Of a stretch of 64,000 nt of DNA, positions 11,081-20,413 are shown in pieces. This DNA comes from Hemerocallis citrina. Lineage: Eukaryota > Streptophyta > Magnoliopsida > Asparagales > Asphodelaceae. A program made the position numbers and the translations under genes. Positions within the stretch are counted from its first letter, which is position 1; every line of letters begins with the position of its first letter. The stretch covers positions 32,468,089 to 32,532,088 of the forward strand of contig CM030362.1 in assembly GCA_017893485.1 (NCBI GenBank), read 5' to 3'. The notes beneath the pieces are model-generated. The model did no database searches. It was not told the origin of the DNA and was given only the letters and a program-made list of their open reading frames with translations.

Positions 11081-12760
11081 TCAGGGCGAAGGGAGATCCT
11101 GGACAGCGTTTACCTCCCGCACGAATGCCTTTCGAGAAGTATTAGACTCCCCTCCCATTGGTCCTCCATGGACGCAATGCAAAATGGCCTGCCTTTCGGC
11201 TCCACTGGGCTCGGGATCCTGCTCCTGGTGGTGGCTCGGAGTATGGGCGGGAGGCGAAGGCCTCCGATTCCTCGTATCCTTCCGATCCCGTGGGCTTTCT
11301 CTTGTGAACTCGCGGAGGTACCCCCGGGAGATGAAGGCCTCGATTTCGTCTTTTAAGGCCCGACACTGGTCGGTTTCGTGCCCGTGATCCCTATGGAAGC
11401 GGCAGTAGAAGCGCTGGTCTTGCTTTTTGTTGCTGCTCGGTCGGGGAGGTAGTCGGACAAGGCCCTTGTCCTCAATCTCCAAGAGGATGGCGGACACATT
11501 CTGTATCAAGGGCATGTATCTCTCGAAGCGAGGGACTGGGGGTACCCTCTTCATGCCGACCCCTTCCTTTGCCGCTTTTCTGGCAGGTTCGATCTCGTCG
11601 ACCCTGCATTTGCCCTTTCCTGCAGATTCTTTACCGCCTTTCGGTTTTAGAGCTTCTTCAGCTCGTATGTATTTCTCGACTCGGTTAAGAAGGTCGGGAA
11701 AGTCCAGAGGTGGCTTCTTCGCCAAGGAGACCTTCAGCTGGTTGTGCCGGACGTTGTGCCGGAAGGCGGCCGAGGCCACCCCGGTGTCGAGGGCGGAGAC
11801 GGATCTCGCCTCGGCAGTGAACCTCTTGATGAAGTCACGGAGTGACTCCCCCTCCTTCTGCTGGAGGTCAAGCAAGGACGCGCTCGTCTTCTCGGCCTTC
11901 CTGCTAGGGACAAAATAGGCCAAGAAGTTGGCTTCCAGCTGGTCGAAAGAGAAGATCGAGCTTGGGGAGAGCTTGGAGAACCATTCCCTGGCCGGACCCC
12001 GGAGGGTGGCTGGGAACGTGCAGCACAGCAGGGGATTCGAAGCGCTGTGAATCATCATGAGGGTCTTGAAGCCCTCCATGTGATCAGCTGGATCACCCTC
12101 GCCGTTGTAATTCTCGAACCGTGGAGGCCGAAAATTCTGGGGAATTTCCGCTTCTAAGATGGTAACAGAAAATGGCGGTCGGGTGGGCCTTCGGCCTAGC
12201 CCAGGGTTCGGATTTCCGTCCCCGATGCGTTCGAGACGGTTCTCCATCTCTAGGAGGTGTCGGAGTACCTCGTCCACGCGCTCAGGGGGAGGGGTTGGGT
12301 CACGAGTGTGGCTCCTCCCCTCGTCCATTTGACGGTGTTGGTTGAGCGTCGCAGTCCTTGGCGCTCCGTGAATGGCCTCCATGATTTCGTCCCAGAAGCT
12401 GCGGAACTCGGCCCTCGTGATCGCGCCATGGTTAATAGGGTCGTGTTGTGCAGTCAGTCTTTGGCTGATGCGGCTGAGTGCCGATGGCCTTCCCTCGGGC
12501 GCGGGCCTGGATCGGTTCGGGGCCGAGTTGGAAGCGGTCCCTCCCCCAGCCTGACTAGCCCTTTGGTTCTGGATGATCCGACGAAGGTCGAAAGCGGCGG
12601 GATGCTGTGCGTTTGGTTGGGGCCCGGGGTTCGGCCCCGGATTGTTGGATCCGTGTATACCCGGATTGTTGGATCCGTGTATACCGCCGAGGTCATCCTG
12701 AAGAGGAGTCTCGTTCGGGCGGAGGACGGAGGTAACTGCTCTCCTGGCCTTGGGAGCCAT
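11081..12760 (-). CDS. gag: Tat element Gag
   Basis: I chose the ATG at 12760-12758, because the open frame upstream runs through the primer-binding site. About 560 codons. The N-terminus is proline- and arginine-rich. The central part is a typical retrotransposon Gag domain (PPRFENYNGEGDPADHMEGF through the PAREWFSKL segment). A zinc knuckle of the Tat form, C-x3-H-x3-GH-x4-C, lies near 11400-11350. The frame ends at TGA 11083-11081 and then continues in the same frame into protease. A single stop between gag and pol is known for several Tat elements, so this TGA may be natural rather than damage. Gag forms the cytoplasmic particle that packages the RNA. Confidence 0.88.
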   Translation of the reverse strand: MAPKARRAVTSVLRPNETPLQDDLGGIHGSNNPGIHGSNNPGPNPGPQPNAQHPAAFDLRRIIQNQRASQAGGGTASNSAPNRSRPAPEGRPSALSRISQRLTAQHDPINHGAITRAEFRSFWDEIMEAIHGAPRTATLNQHRQMDEGRSHTRDPTPPPERVDEVLRHLLEMENRLERIGDGNPNPGLGRRPTRPPFSVTILEAEIPQNFRPPRFENYNGEGDPADHMEGFKTLMMIHSASNPLLCCTFPATLRGPAREWFSKLSPSSIFSFDQLEANFLAYFVPSRKAEKTSASLLDLQQKEGESLRDFIKRFTAEARSVSALDTGVASAAFRHNVRHNQLKVSLAKKPPLDFPDLLNRVEKYIRAEEALKPKGGKESAGKGKCRVDEIEPARKAAKEGVGMKRVPPVPRFERYMPLIQNVSAILLEIEDKGLVRLPPRPSSNKKQDQRFYCRFHRDHGHETDQCRALKDEIEAFISRGYLREFTRESPRDRKDTRNRRPSPPAHTPSHHQEQDPEPSGAERQAILHCVHGGPMGGESNTSRKAFVREVNAVQDLPSP

Positions 12761-12824
12761 AGGAGCGCGGGTCGAGGGGAGACCGCTGATGGCGAAGCTC
12801 GGACTGTCGTCCGCATCGAAAAGT

Positions 12825-12843
12825 TTTCCCACAGGCGGCGCCA
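12825..12843 (-). promoter_or_regulatory. Primer-binding site of the Tat element
   Basis: On the minus strand TGGCGCCGCCTGTGGG begins three bases inside the 5' LTR. TGGCGCC starts are usual for Tat and Athila elements and match the 3' end of a cytosolic tRNA other than initiator Met. Confidence 0.85.
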
Positions 12844-12846
12844 ACC

Positions 12847-13617
12847 TGATGCGGTTTATTTTTGGGGGGAGTGTGGATGCACCAGGTGTGAGTTCTTACT
12901 CGATTTGTATTGGTGGAAGGATGCGGTGCTGGATGGTACACCAGAGATTCGGCTCGGCACTGGAGGATCGGCTCGGATCCGGATGCTCTGCCTCGTGTCC
13001 CTGCAGACGGTCTAGGAACACCGGGGTTGATCCCGGTGGCAGACCCTCCGACGATCTAGTTAGTTGCTGTGAGAGTAACAGTCACTAGGGATTTTAGTGG
13101 GAGAAAGATTGATTACCTTTAAAGGTGGGAGAGGGCCTTGTATTTATAGACAAACCCAACCGGATTTGGACCCGTTTGGGAGCAGGGTCTGGACCCGAAA
13201 GCCCGTGGGCCTGACGTGGCAGGAGGCCCAGGGGGTTTAGGGCAGACGTGGCAGCACCCTGGGTGGTTTAGGGCTGACGTGGTGAAACCCTAGGCGGTTT
13301 TGGGGCTGACGTGGCAGATCGTGTGGTTCCTGTACTTCTGGGAGAATCGGATGGCCCAGGTGGTGCCAGGTCATCCTTATCTCGTACTAGGTTGATGGGA
13401 GGCATGTGGGACCGTCGAGGCTCGGAGGCCGAGGGTTGCCGGGATGAGGCGGCAGGGTTCATGGGGGTTTGGTTATCAGCTCGGTCCCGACACCATGGCG
13501 GTCCGGGGCCGGGACGACGTACTTTCGAGAGGAAGCAACCCTGGGCCTTGGCTTGATCCCGGGTCATCGAGGGCCTACCGTCGGCAGGGGGTGCCGAGTC
13601 AATTTTATCCCACCTCA
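12847..13617 (-). repeat. 5' LTR of the Tat element
   Basis: 771 bp, same ends as the left LTR. A minus-strand TATAAATA at 13148-13141 is the likely promoter of the genomic RNA. It is followed by target duplication AAATT at 13618-13622. Confidence 0.95.
13141..13148 (-). promoter_or_regulatory. TATA box in the Tat 5' LTR
   Basis: TATAAATA on the minus strand, about 300 bp before the end of the LTR and conserved in both LTRs. It would start the gag-pol transcript roughly 30 bp downstream. Confidence 0.6.
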
Positions 13618-13756
13618 AAATTAATTTCAGTTTATCGTTGAAAGTAATTGAAGAGGAGCTTGGAATTAATTTTTCTCCTTCGAGATACCCTTATCAACCA
13701 CCTAGGCTATCACCCAAGGCTACTACCAAACTTGTAAGCAAATAGGTTATCTAGTA

Positions 13757-13924
13757 GGATAATGCTACACCTACTATCAAATCTACTACATTTTTCTTTA
13801 CAATCTTAGGTGGTACATTACTATTGAATGTTTCTACCACATACTCTACAATAACCTCTACTAATAGTGTGCCACCTAAGGTAGCAAAAAGGTAATAGAT
13901 TTGGTAGTAGATGTAGCATTACCC
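13757..13924. mobile_element. Mutator-type MITE 1 (168 bp)
   Basis: The ends are inverted repeats: GG(A/G)TAATGCTACA(C/T)CTACTA at the left and its complement at the right, extending inward for about 30 bp. It is flanked by a perfect 9-bp target duplication, TATCTAGTA (13748-13756 and 13925-13933). A 9-bp duplication is the hallmark of Mutator-like transposition. It has no coding capacity, so it depended on a transposase supplied elsewhere. Confidence 0.88.
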
Positions 13925-14060
13925 TATCTAGTATCTAGATAATTGTTGAATTACACATCCATCCTTTGTAAATAATTATTTACATAGTCATCTGCAAAAT
14001 TTTTGAAACTTTTACATTTATTTATAGAAAGAAATGAAATATTTTCAAGATTTGTATGTA

Positions 14061-14390
14061 GAGTCTCCTTGCGTTGTGTATTAGGCCACCGTGTGCACTC
14101 GTGTTCACATTGATCTACACATCTAAATTAGTCTAAATATGTAAAATTAAATCACTTGAAATTCATTTGCCTATCCATCACGTGACTACAAAAAATAACG
14201 ATTTTTAGTCATACAATTTTGTAACACTTCAATGGATATACAAATGAATTTCAAATGATTTGATTTTACATATTTGAACTAATTTAGATGAGTAGATTAA
14301 TGTGAAAGGTTCGGATCGTCAATACGAAGACGGAAAGACCGAGTGCACTTGAGTGCACACGGTGGCCTAGTGCACAAGGGAAGGGGACTG
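14061..14390. mobile_element. Mutator-type MITE 2 (330 bp)
   Basis: The left end GAGTCTCCTTGCGTTGTG pairs with the right end read inverted, CAGTCCCCTTCCCTTGTG. The inverted repeat goes on through GGCCACCGTGTGCACTC, with more paired sequence inside. The target duplication TTTGTATGTA is at 14051-14060 and 14391-14400. Related unoccupied sequence is present at 49498-49510 in block B and 55831-55845 in block C, which supports the boundaries. It is non-coding. Confidence 0.88.
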
Positions 14391-14400
14391 TTTGTATGTA

Positions 14401-14810
14401 TATTATCTCCTCAAACAAGTGTGTATATAGCAAATTGGCAAAAAAGCTTAAACCCCAAAACTAAAATTAGGCACAACGTCTGCTGTTTTTGTTCGAAGGA
14501 ATAGCTGTATATGTATATATACTTGCAAGATCAACTTACAATCGGGCCGTCGTTGTGCCTACTGCTTCCCATGGTGCTTTCTGACGTTGATTACCAGGTC
14601 GATGCAATTACTTACCGTCAAGTTAGCAACCCAAATAACTATAATATATAGATATGATAAAAAAGAGTCACTTCCAATAAAAATTGCATTATACTGTACA
14701 ATTACATCAAAATATTGAACTAGCAAATCAAAAACTCTCACCAAGGACATCCACATTGACTTTATAATGAGAGTGCTAAATCTGGTTCCTACTCGAAAAG
14801 TTCCTAATAA
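14401..14810. other. Block A continuation without genes
   Basis: This stretch aligns with the unoccupied flanks of the solo LTR in block C (55846-55895 joined to 57035 onward). It also aligns with 57604-57680 around a shared TTCCCATGGTGCTTTC. It therefore records the pre-insertion state of two elements found in block C. No gene is visible. Confidence 0.6.
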
Positions 14811-14829
14811 TTAATTTAAGTGAAAAGTT

Positions 14830-16554
14830 TTTTTTTTGAGGGAAAAGGTGGAATAAGGCCACCCTGTTTCATTAATAAGAGTTTAACGAAACAAACCCAG
14901 AGTACTGGGCCCAAATACAAACTACAGACATAAAATAAAACATACATGAAGCAACATGACTACAAACAACAAGCCCCTCCAACAGCCCTGGAGGGTGGGC
15001 CGACAATCCAGTTCGGTCCAGCAAAATTGTGAGTACGTCAGTTTAGCTTCGTACAGTGCCTCCACGGCACATGCACACCCGCCTGAAACAAGTCAGGCAG
15101 AATTTTATCACCCGCCGCTCCCTGCGTTCACCTCGCTGGGGGACCCCTCTTTGGGCCCAAGCCCCGTAGATCGAAACTCGCAGCCTCCCACCAACTTCAC
15201 CACTCATCCTACAAACACGTCCGCCGCTTCTACAGCCGCTACCAAAGAGATAGCCGTGAGGAGGATACCTTAACCTCTCACACGATAGCGCTTTCTCCTG
15301 CAATTTCTCACAAAGCAACTATCTCGCTCACCCCACCTAACACCATCCTCCAGGAGAGAGCCGTGTAGAGGATACCTTACCTCTCTCACATTCAAGCTCT
15401 CTCCGGCAATTTCTCACCACACAGACTTATCTCACCTCACACTCCCAATACGAGGGAAGAGGCGGCGCTGTCACGAGGCAGAAGCTGGAGGAAGCTCAAT
15501 AGCCAAATAGTCGGCACTGTAGATACTGCACCGACGACATCGTAGGACACACCCGACCACACCCCAACCCAACCCCACACCCCCTCACCCCCTCACCCCC
15601 AACATACCGACTTCACACATCATGGAGGGACCCCATCTTTGGGCCCAAGCTCCACAAACGTAAATCACTCTTTCACACCTCACAATCACTCTTTCACTCC
15701 CACAAACTCTCTTTCACTCAAAGAAAGAGTAGTGATGAGCATATTCTCCTCTCCATCCCCCACAGTCACAACCGACAATCTCACACACAATCCAAATAAT
15801 TCACACCCATAGAACCCAAACTAGTCCACACCCAACCAAAAACCCAAACTAGTCCACACCCAAAGATAGAACATGAAGATCATACCTTCCCTCCTCTCAC
15901 TGGTTCTTGTTCCGTGGCCTTCCACACCACCTCATCGGCAGCCTCCATGAGCACTACATCATCATCATCATCATCTTCAAGAACCGGCTCCTGCTTCACG
16001 CTCGCGTTCATCCGTGACGTCCTGTGCTCCGTCGCCGGTGTGGACTGAACGCATGGAAGAAGGTGGATGAAGAGTAGTGATGGGTGCCGTGTTTGCTGTC
16101 GTCGATGGCTGAGGCAGTGAGGTGGTGAGGTGACGGAAGCGGTCACTGGTCAGAGGATCGGGGGGATGGTGGGCTCTGATGGGGATGTAGAAGATGGGTG
16201 AGTAGGTTGAAAAGGACGAAAAGCCACACACCTATCCTCCTACGCATCGAACGAGAAATCAGTCGTCGATGACGAGGATTAGAGGGAGAGTGGTGGAAGA
16301 TGAGGGCAAGCCGCCGCCGTCAAAGCAGAATCGGAGGGGGGGCTTCGCCTGAGCTGCGCTGGAGAAGGTCGGGGTCGGGGTCGGTAGGGCGTGGAGAAAG
16401 GGGGGGGACGACGGGGAGGTGGGGCGGCGGCGCTGAGGGCAAGCCGCCGCCGCCTCAAGGGATTAGATCTAGGGTTTTGCTTAGGAGTTTTTTGGGTTCG
16501 GGAGCAGGTAGGAGGATAGGAGTTTTTTCTTTTCTTTTCTAATATAATGAATTG
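14830..16554 (-). mobile_element. LINE-tailed non-autonomous insert X1
   Basis: A 1,725-bp insertion bounded by a 19-bp target duplication, TTAATTTAAGTGAAAAGTT (14811-14829 and 16555-16573). On the minus strand it ends in a TTATTAATGAAAC tail and then CTC plus an A run. This is the end structure left by target-primed reverse transcription. The body is GC-rich and lacks RT or endonuclease. It contains a repeated GCTTGGGCCCAAAGA block (two copies near 15150 and 15635) and short frames without known domains. The tail resembles those of X2, X3 and the LINE relic at 30950-31998, suggesting mobilisation by a LINE in trans. The 5' end differs from X2 and X3 and may be truncated or replaced. Confidence 0.8.
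15880..16018 (-). other. Possible captured exon within X1
   Basis: The minus-strand frame reads a short acidic peptide with six aspartates in a row, followed by VVLMEAADEVVWK. It then meets GGTATGAT, which resembles a splice donor. This could be a host exon carried by the insert, or chance. I do not recognise the protein. Confidence 0.25.
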
Positions 16555-16573
16555 TTAATTTAAGTGAAAAGTT

Positions 16574-17509
16574 CGTAACTGCCATCTGAATATGATTGAT
16601 TGCAGTTGCCCTACTCGTTGGGGTGTTGCGAACGAATAACTTCGACTCTTTTTCAAGAACGTTTGATCGATCCCCTTTCAAGAACTGAATTTAGAATTAT
16701 TATTATTATTATTTTTTTGTCTTTGATAATTTGGGCTTGATCTATTATTGTTGCAGCTAAGGATGCGTATGGGGTTATTTATGTTTTACTCACTCTGCAT
16801 GAAACCTAATTATCATGTTTCCATATCAAATACTACTTTTGTAAGGGTAAAATTGGAAACAAAATGAAGGTTTTGTTAGGTCAAAATCGTGGAATTGGAT
16901 AGAGACCAAACAACTAGGTTTTTCGGAGAATTCGGAAAAATAAGTCTGAATTGTAACCAGCAAAGAAGTATAAAATAGAAGAGCAAAACATGAATTTGAG
17001 GACCAATATTAGTTAGATAGTAAGGCATTACAAAACACATAAATCTTAGTTTCTCCCTAATTATAACGATCTCTCAATTAGATAGCTAATTTCTTTCTTT
17101 TCTATTGGGATTACTTAAATACAATCCTTTCTCCTCTATTTATAGAGTAGTAATCTTCATATATATGTAAGGTTAGTAGTTTTTAACTTAGTCAAATGTA
17201 TTCTCCCTTATCAAGTTAAGAATAAATCCTAACAAATTTATCAAGATAGTTACAATTTATTGTGTCAAATATTTCAAATATAAAAAAAAATATAAAACTA
17301 AATGAAAAATAACCCAAGAATAAAGAATCTAAATCTTAGATAAATATTGGTATATTTCCAACAGGTTTGAATATAACAGTAAAGTTTTTCCTTGAAGTTT
17401 AGTTTTTCTCGATAGCAATTGTATAACAAATGTAAACAAAAAATAGTACGTGTGCCTTCAAGAAGCTATAATTACAGAATCAAAGCATCAAACCAGCATA
17501 CACAAATAA
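16574..17509. other. AT-rich intergenic sequence
   Basis: I see no gene, repeat boundary or RNA in this 0.9-kb stretch. It carries only a short ATT run near 16698-16712. Confidence 0.5.
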
Positions 17510-17944
17510 TCTATATAATAAAACACAAAGAAAGCTATCAAGTGGCTCTCATTTAATAGGATTAAAATCAATGATCCAGATATAATCTCACAAAATATAT
17601 TTTCTCATCCAAAAGTTTACCCCCAAAACTCAAATTCAAATTCCAAAAAACAACTCCTTTATTTATTTATTAATTTATCTCTCTCTCTCTCTCATTTTCT
17701 CTTTCATTAATAGTTAAATTTCATCATTTTCTACACTCACAGTTCTAAGAAGTTGGATTTTACACGCCCATTTATAATTATTTTTCAACATAAACTAATG
17801 GAAACATGGACGTTCATTTACAACTAATTATTGTTTTACTATTCAAACTTGAGCTACATAATTGTTGTTTACTGTTTACAAGACTTTCATATGCTGTATC
17901 ATTCCGAAAACGTGCCGTAGGCACGTGCCCACGGGCATATCTAG
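17510..17944 (+). mobile_element. Non-autonomous Helitron H1
   Basis: It starts TCTATATAATAAAACAC after an A. It ends with the hairpin GTGCC-GTA-GGCAC, about 15 bases of spacer, and CTAG at 17941-17944 followed by T. These are the canonical Helitron ends with A|T insertion and no target duplication. It is 435 bp and non-coding. It holds the unoccupied counterpart of the site into which X2 inserted in H3 (around 17851-17868). Confidence 0.8.
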
Positions 17945-18118
17945 TATATATAATAAAACACAAAGAAACCTATCAAGTGGCTCTCCTTCAATCCCCAAAA
18001 TCAAAGGCCCATATTTAACCTCACAAAAACACATTTTTCTTCTCAAAAGTTTACCCCCAAAATTCAAATTCAAATTCCACCTCCCCCCTAAAAAAACTCA
18101 TTTATTTATTTAATTATT

Positions 18119-18150
<32 letters not shown>
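17945..18150 (+). mobile_element. Helitron H2, 5' half only
   Basis: Directly after the CTAG of H1 a second 5' end begins (TATATATAATAAAACAC; the TC reads TA). It follows the same sequence as H1 for about 170 bp, stops in a CT microsatellite, and gives way to a third 5' end. No 3' hairpin belongs to it, so the middle member of this head-to-tail series is truncated. Confidence 0.65.
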
Positions 18151-18170
<20 letters not shown>

Positions 18171-18175
18171 AAATA
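18121..18175. repeat. CT and TA microsatellite
   Basis: A (CT)n run to about 18152 is followed by (TA)n to about 18170. It sits at the joint between Helitron copies H2 and H3. Confidence 0.9.
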
Positions 18176-18338
18176 AAACACAAAGAAAGCTATCAAGTGG
18201 CTCTCCTTCAATCCCCCCAAAATCAAAGGCCCAGATCTAACCTTACAAAATACATTCCCCCCCAAAAGCGTCCCACCAAAACTCAAATTTAAATCTCCCC
18301 CTCCCCAAAATAACTCATTTATTTATTTAATTATTTCT

Positions 18339-18341
<3 letters not shown>

Positions 18342-18379
<38 letters not shown>
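18342..18379. repeat. GT microsatellite
   Basis: About nineteen GT units inside Helitron H3, at the place where H1 carries CT repeats. Confidence 0.9.
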
Positions 18380-18383
<4 letters not shown>

Positions 18384-18505
18384 TGGAAACATGGACTTTT
18401 ATACCCTAATTTATAATTGTTTTTCACCATATACTAATGGAAACATGAACTTTTATTTACAACTAATTATTGTTATACTATTCAAACGTCAGCTACATAA
18501 TTGTT

Positions 18506-19992
18506 TTTTTTTATATCGTTAAACGGTGGGTATAAAATCCCCCGCGTTTTATTAAAGAGAATTTAACAAAACAAACAACAAAAAATAAGGCTTATGAAGT
18601 TCAGATCCCAACAGGCTGAGTTCCGGACCTCATACACCCCAACTAACAGACAAAAAATACATCGAAATCTATTCCTACCGATCGACCACCCCCACCAGAG
18701 CAAATTTTTCGTGCCAATTTGGGCTCATTCTGTCACTCAGTCCCTCGCTTGTATACCGTTTATCCTTTCCAACTATCATACACCCTTCCTCGTCACTCCC
18801 AGCAGTGAGCCAAATGACAAGTGTAAGCACCATATGAGAGACACTGTAGGTACTCCACCAATCTGACAACTCCATGTCAAAATTGAGTTCTCGTTTTCAA
18901 CCCCTCGCTTCACCCTCGATGACTTTCACCGCAACTTCGCAACGAGGATAGATGTCGCACCTGACCCCTGCGAGCCCTCTGACATGAAAGAAACCAAAGG
19001 CATCCCTCACTTTGACCAACCATGGTCAAAGTAGAGCCTCAACTATAAACTTGCCTGACAACAATCGTCCACACCAATTAGGTAATATTTCATTGTTAAT
19101 TGTAAGTCAGTTGTAATTTGGATATTAGGGAAGAAATCTAATTCGATTCAAATTTCAAAAAATGATTTGAAATTCGAATCTCCCCCTACTACAGTCGTGC
19201 CAAATCAAAATTTGAATTTCACACACAATTTCGAAATTCAAAATTCAAAATCCCCCCCTCCAAAGTCTCTCACCGCACCCCCCCCTCCCAAGCCTCCTCG
19301 GCAGCACTCTTCCCCCACCATGGCAACCAATGACGAAACCACCACTGGCAACCAACGTTGCCCCAAAGCCACGACTAAGCCAACCCCTTGCCAATACTGA
19401 GGAGCTCAACAACAGCAGTCGTCGCTTCCCAACGGCCGCCGTCACGACCACACCATCCCAGCCATAGCCAACCCTAGCCCCATTGAAGGCATCGACTCCA
19501 TCCCAACCGCAATCGACAGACCCAACCCCGACGTCGGCACCAACGATCGCACCCACCCCGACGTCAGGCGCCAACGATCGCGCCCACCCCGACGTCAGGC
19601 GCCAACCCCCGACGATCTGACCTCACCGGCATCCTGATGCATCGCCGTGCTTTCCCGCCGAACCACTCCCCATATCAGAGCCTGCCCCCATGCTTGTCGG
19701 CAACCCATCCCTCTTCCTAACCTCCTGGCGTCGAGGCATCCACCCTCGAGCCCATCCCGCAGTGCCATCCGCTGCTAAACACCACAGATCCAAGCCACCC
19801 AACTCAAGATTCCTCGTCGTTGGCTTCCGCCCTCACCATCATTTCGGTGGTGGGGTGAAGGGTGGGGGGAGGAAGGAGGAGGAGGAATCCTCCCCCTTCC
19901 CCAATTCGGTTGCATTGTCTTTCTCTCTTTTCTTTTTGGGTTTTGGGGACATTCTCTCTAGAAAATCTAGAGAGAGAAAGTCATAAAAAAAG
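18506..19992 (-). mobile_element. LINE-tailed non-autonomous insert X2
   Basis: A 1.49-kb insertion with an 18-bp target duplication, GTCAGCTACATAATTGTT at 18488-18505 and the same with one change at 19993-20010. On the minus strand it starts with a palindromic TCTCTCTAGATTTTCTAGAG-type stem. It has a GC-rich non-coding body with (C/G)-rich duplications and then segments rich in AATTTCAAATT-type sequence. It ends with TTTAATAAAACGCGGG and an A run. H1 provides the empty site at 17851-17868. X3 shares the 5' stem and the CCCCAAAA that follows, as well as the tail type, so both belong to one family. Confidence 0.8.
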
Positions 19993-20090
19993 GTCAGCTA
20001 TATAATTGTTGATTTACTGTTTATAATACTTTTCATATGCCGTATCAAACTGAAGACGTGCCGTAGGCACGTGGCCATGAGCAAATCTAG

Positions 20091-20408
20091 TTAAATAATA
20101 TTGCTCATACGTTCAGTGGCAAAATAATGTTCTTACTATGCGATTCAAGTAAGCTTAATACTATACCATATTCGCATTCCAGTTTAGCATTATATCCAAA
20201 TCAGTAGTGCAGCCTAGCATCTCCTCATATGGGTCGCTGATCATTTTAGTTTAGATCCTATATCGTCAACCCAAAATGAAACCCCAAATTCACAGCAGTG
20301 TGCACTCTGAAAAGCCTGCCAGTTCAAGGTACAAGTAGAGGTAACCCAATAATTCTAACCATATTTCTTTCATTGCAAGAAGGAAAAACCTGATTAGAAG
20401 TAGATGCT
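20091..20408. other. Intergenic sequence left of the chromovirus
   Basis: No gene seen. It continues at 30845, where the chromovirus split the original sequence. Confidence 0.5.
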
Positions 20409-20413
20409 AACAT

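Larger units (their letters stand above)
1047..13617 (-). mobile_element. Ty3/gypsy LTR retrotransposon, Tat lineage, complete but mutated
   Basis: A 12.6-kb element with two LTRs (1047-1826 and 12847-13617), both starting TGATGCGG and ending CACCTCA. It is flanked by the 5-bp target duplication AAATT (1042-1046 and 13618-13622). The coding strand is minus, so the right LTR is the 5' LTR. The order on the minus strand is PBS, gag, protease, RT, RNase H, a second RNase H, integrase, then a long 3' region with an antisense gene and a tandem array. A second RNase H domain together with an antisense gene between pol and the 3' LTR is a known combination in the plant Tat group (Retand, Grande and Ogre relatives). 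The LTRs differ at roughly 4 percent of sites by eye, so this insertion is clearly older than the chromovirus at 20414-30839. Confidence 0.95.
18151..20090 (+). mobile_element. Helitron H3, interrupted by X2
   Basis: The 5' end is TC followed by an expanded TA run and AAATAAAACACAAAG. The 3' end is the same GTGCCGTAGGCAC hairpin as H1 with CTAG at 20087-20090. Without the X2 insertion at 18506-19992 it would be about 0.45 kb and co-linear with H1 outside the microsatellites. It has no coding capacity. Confidence 0.78.

Noticed and set aside
1047..13617. Assignment of the large element to Ogre proper
   Set aside because: The dual RNase H and antisense gene fit Tat generally, but the length and lack of a protein upstream of gag do not single out Ogre.
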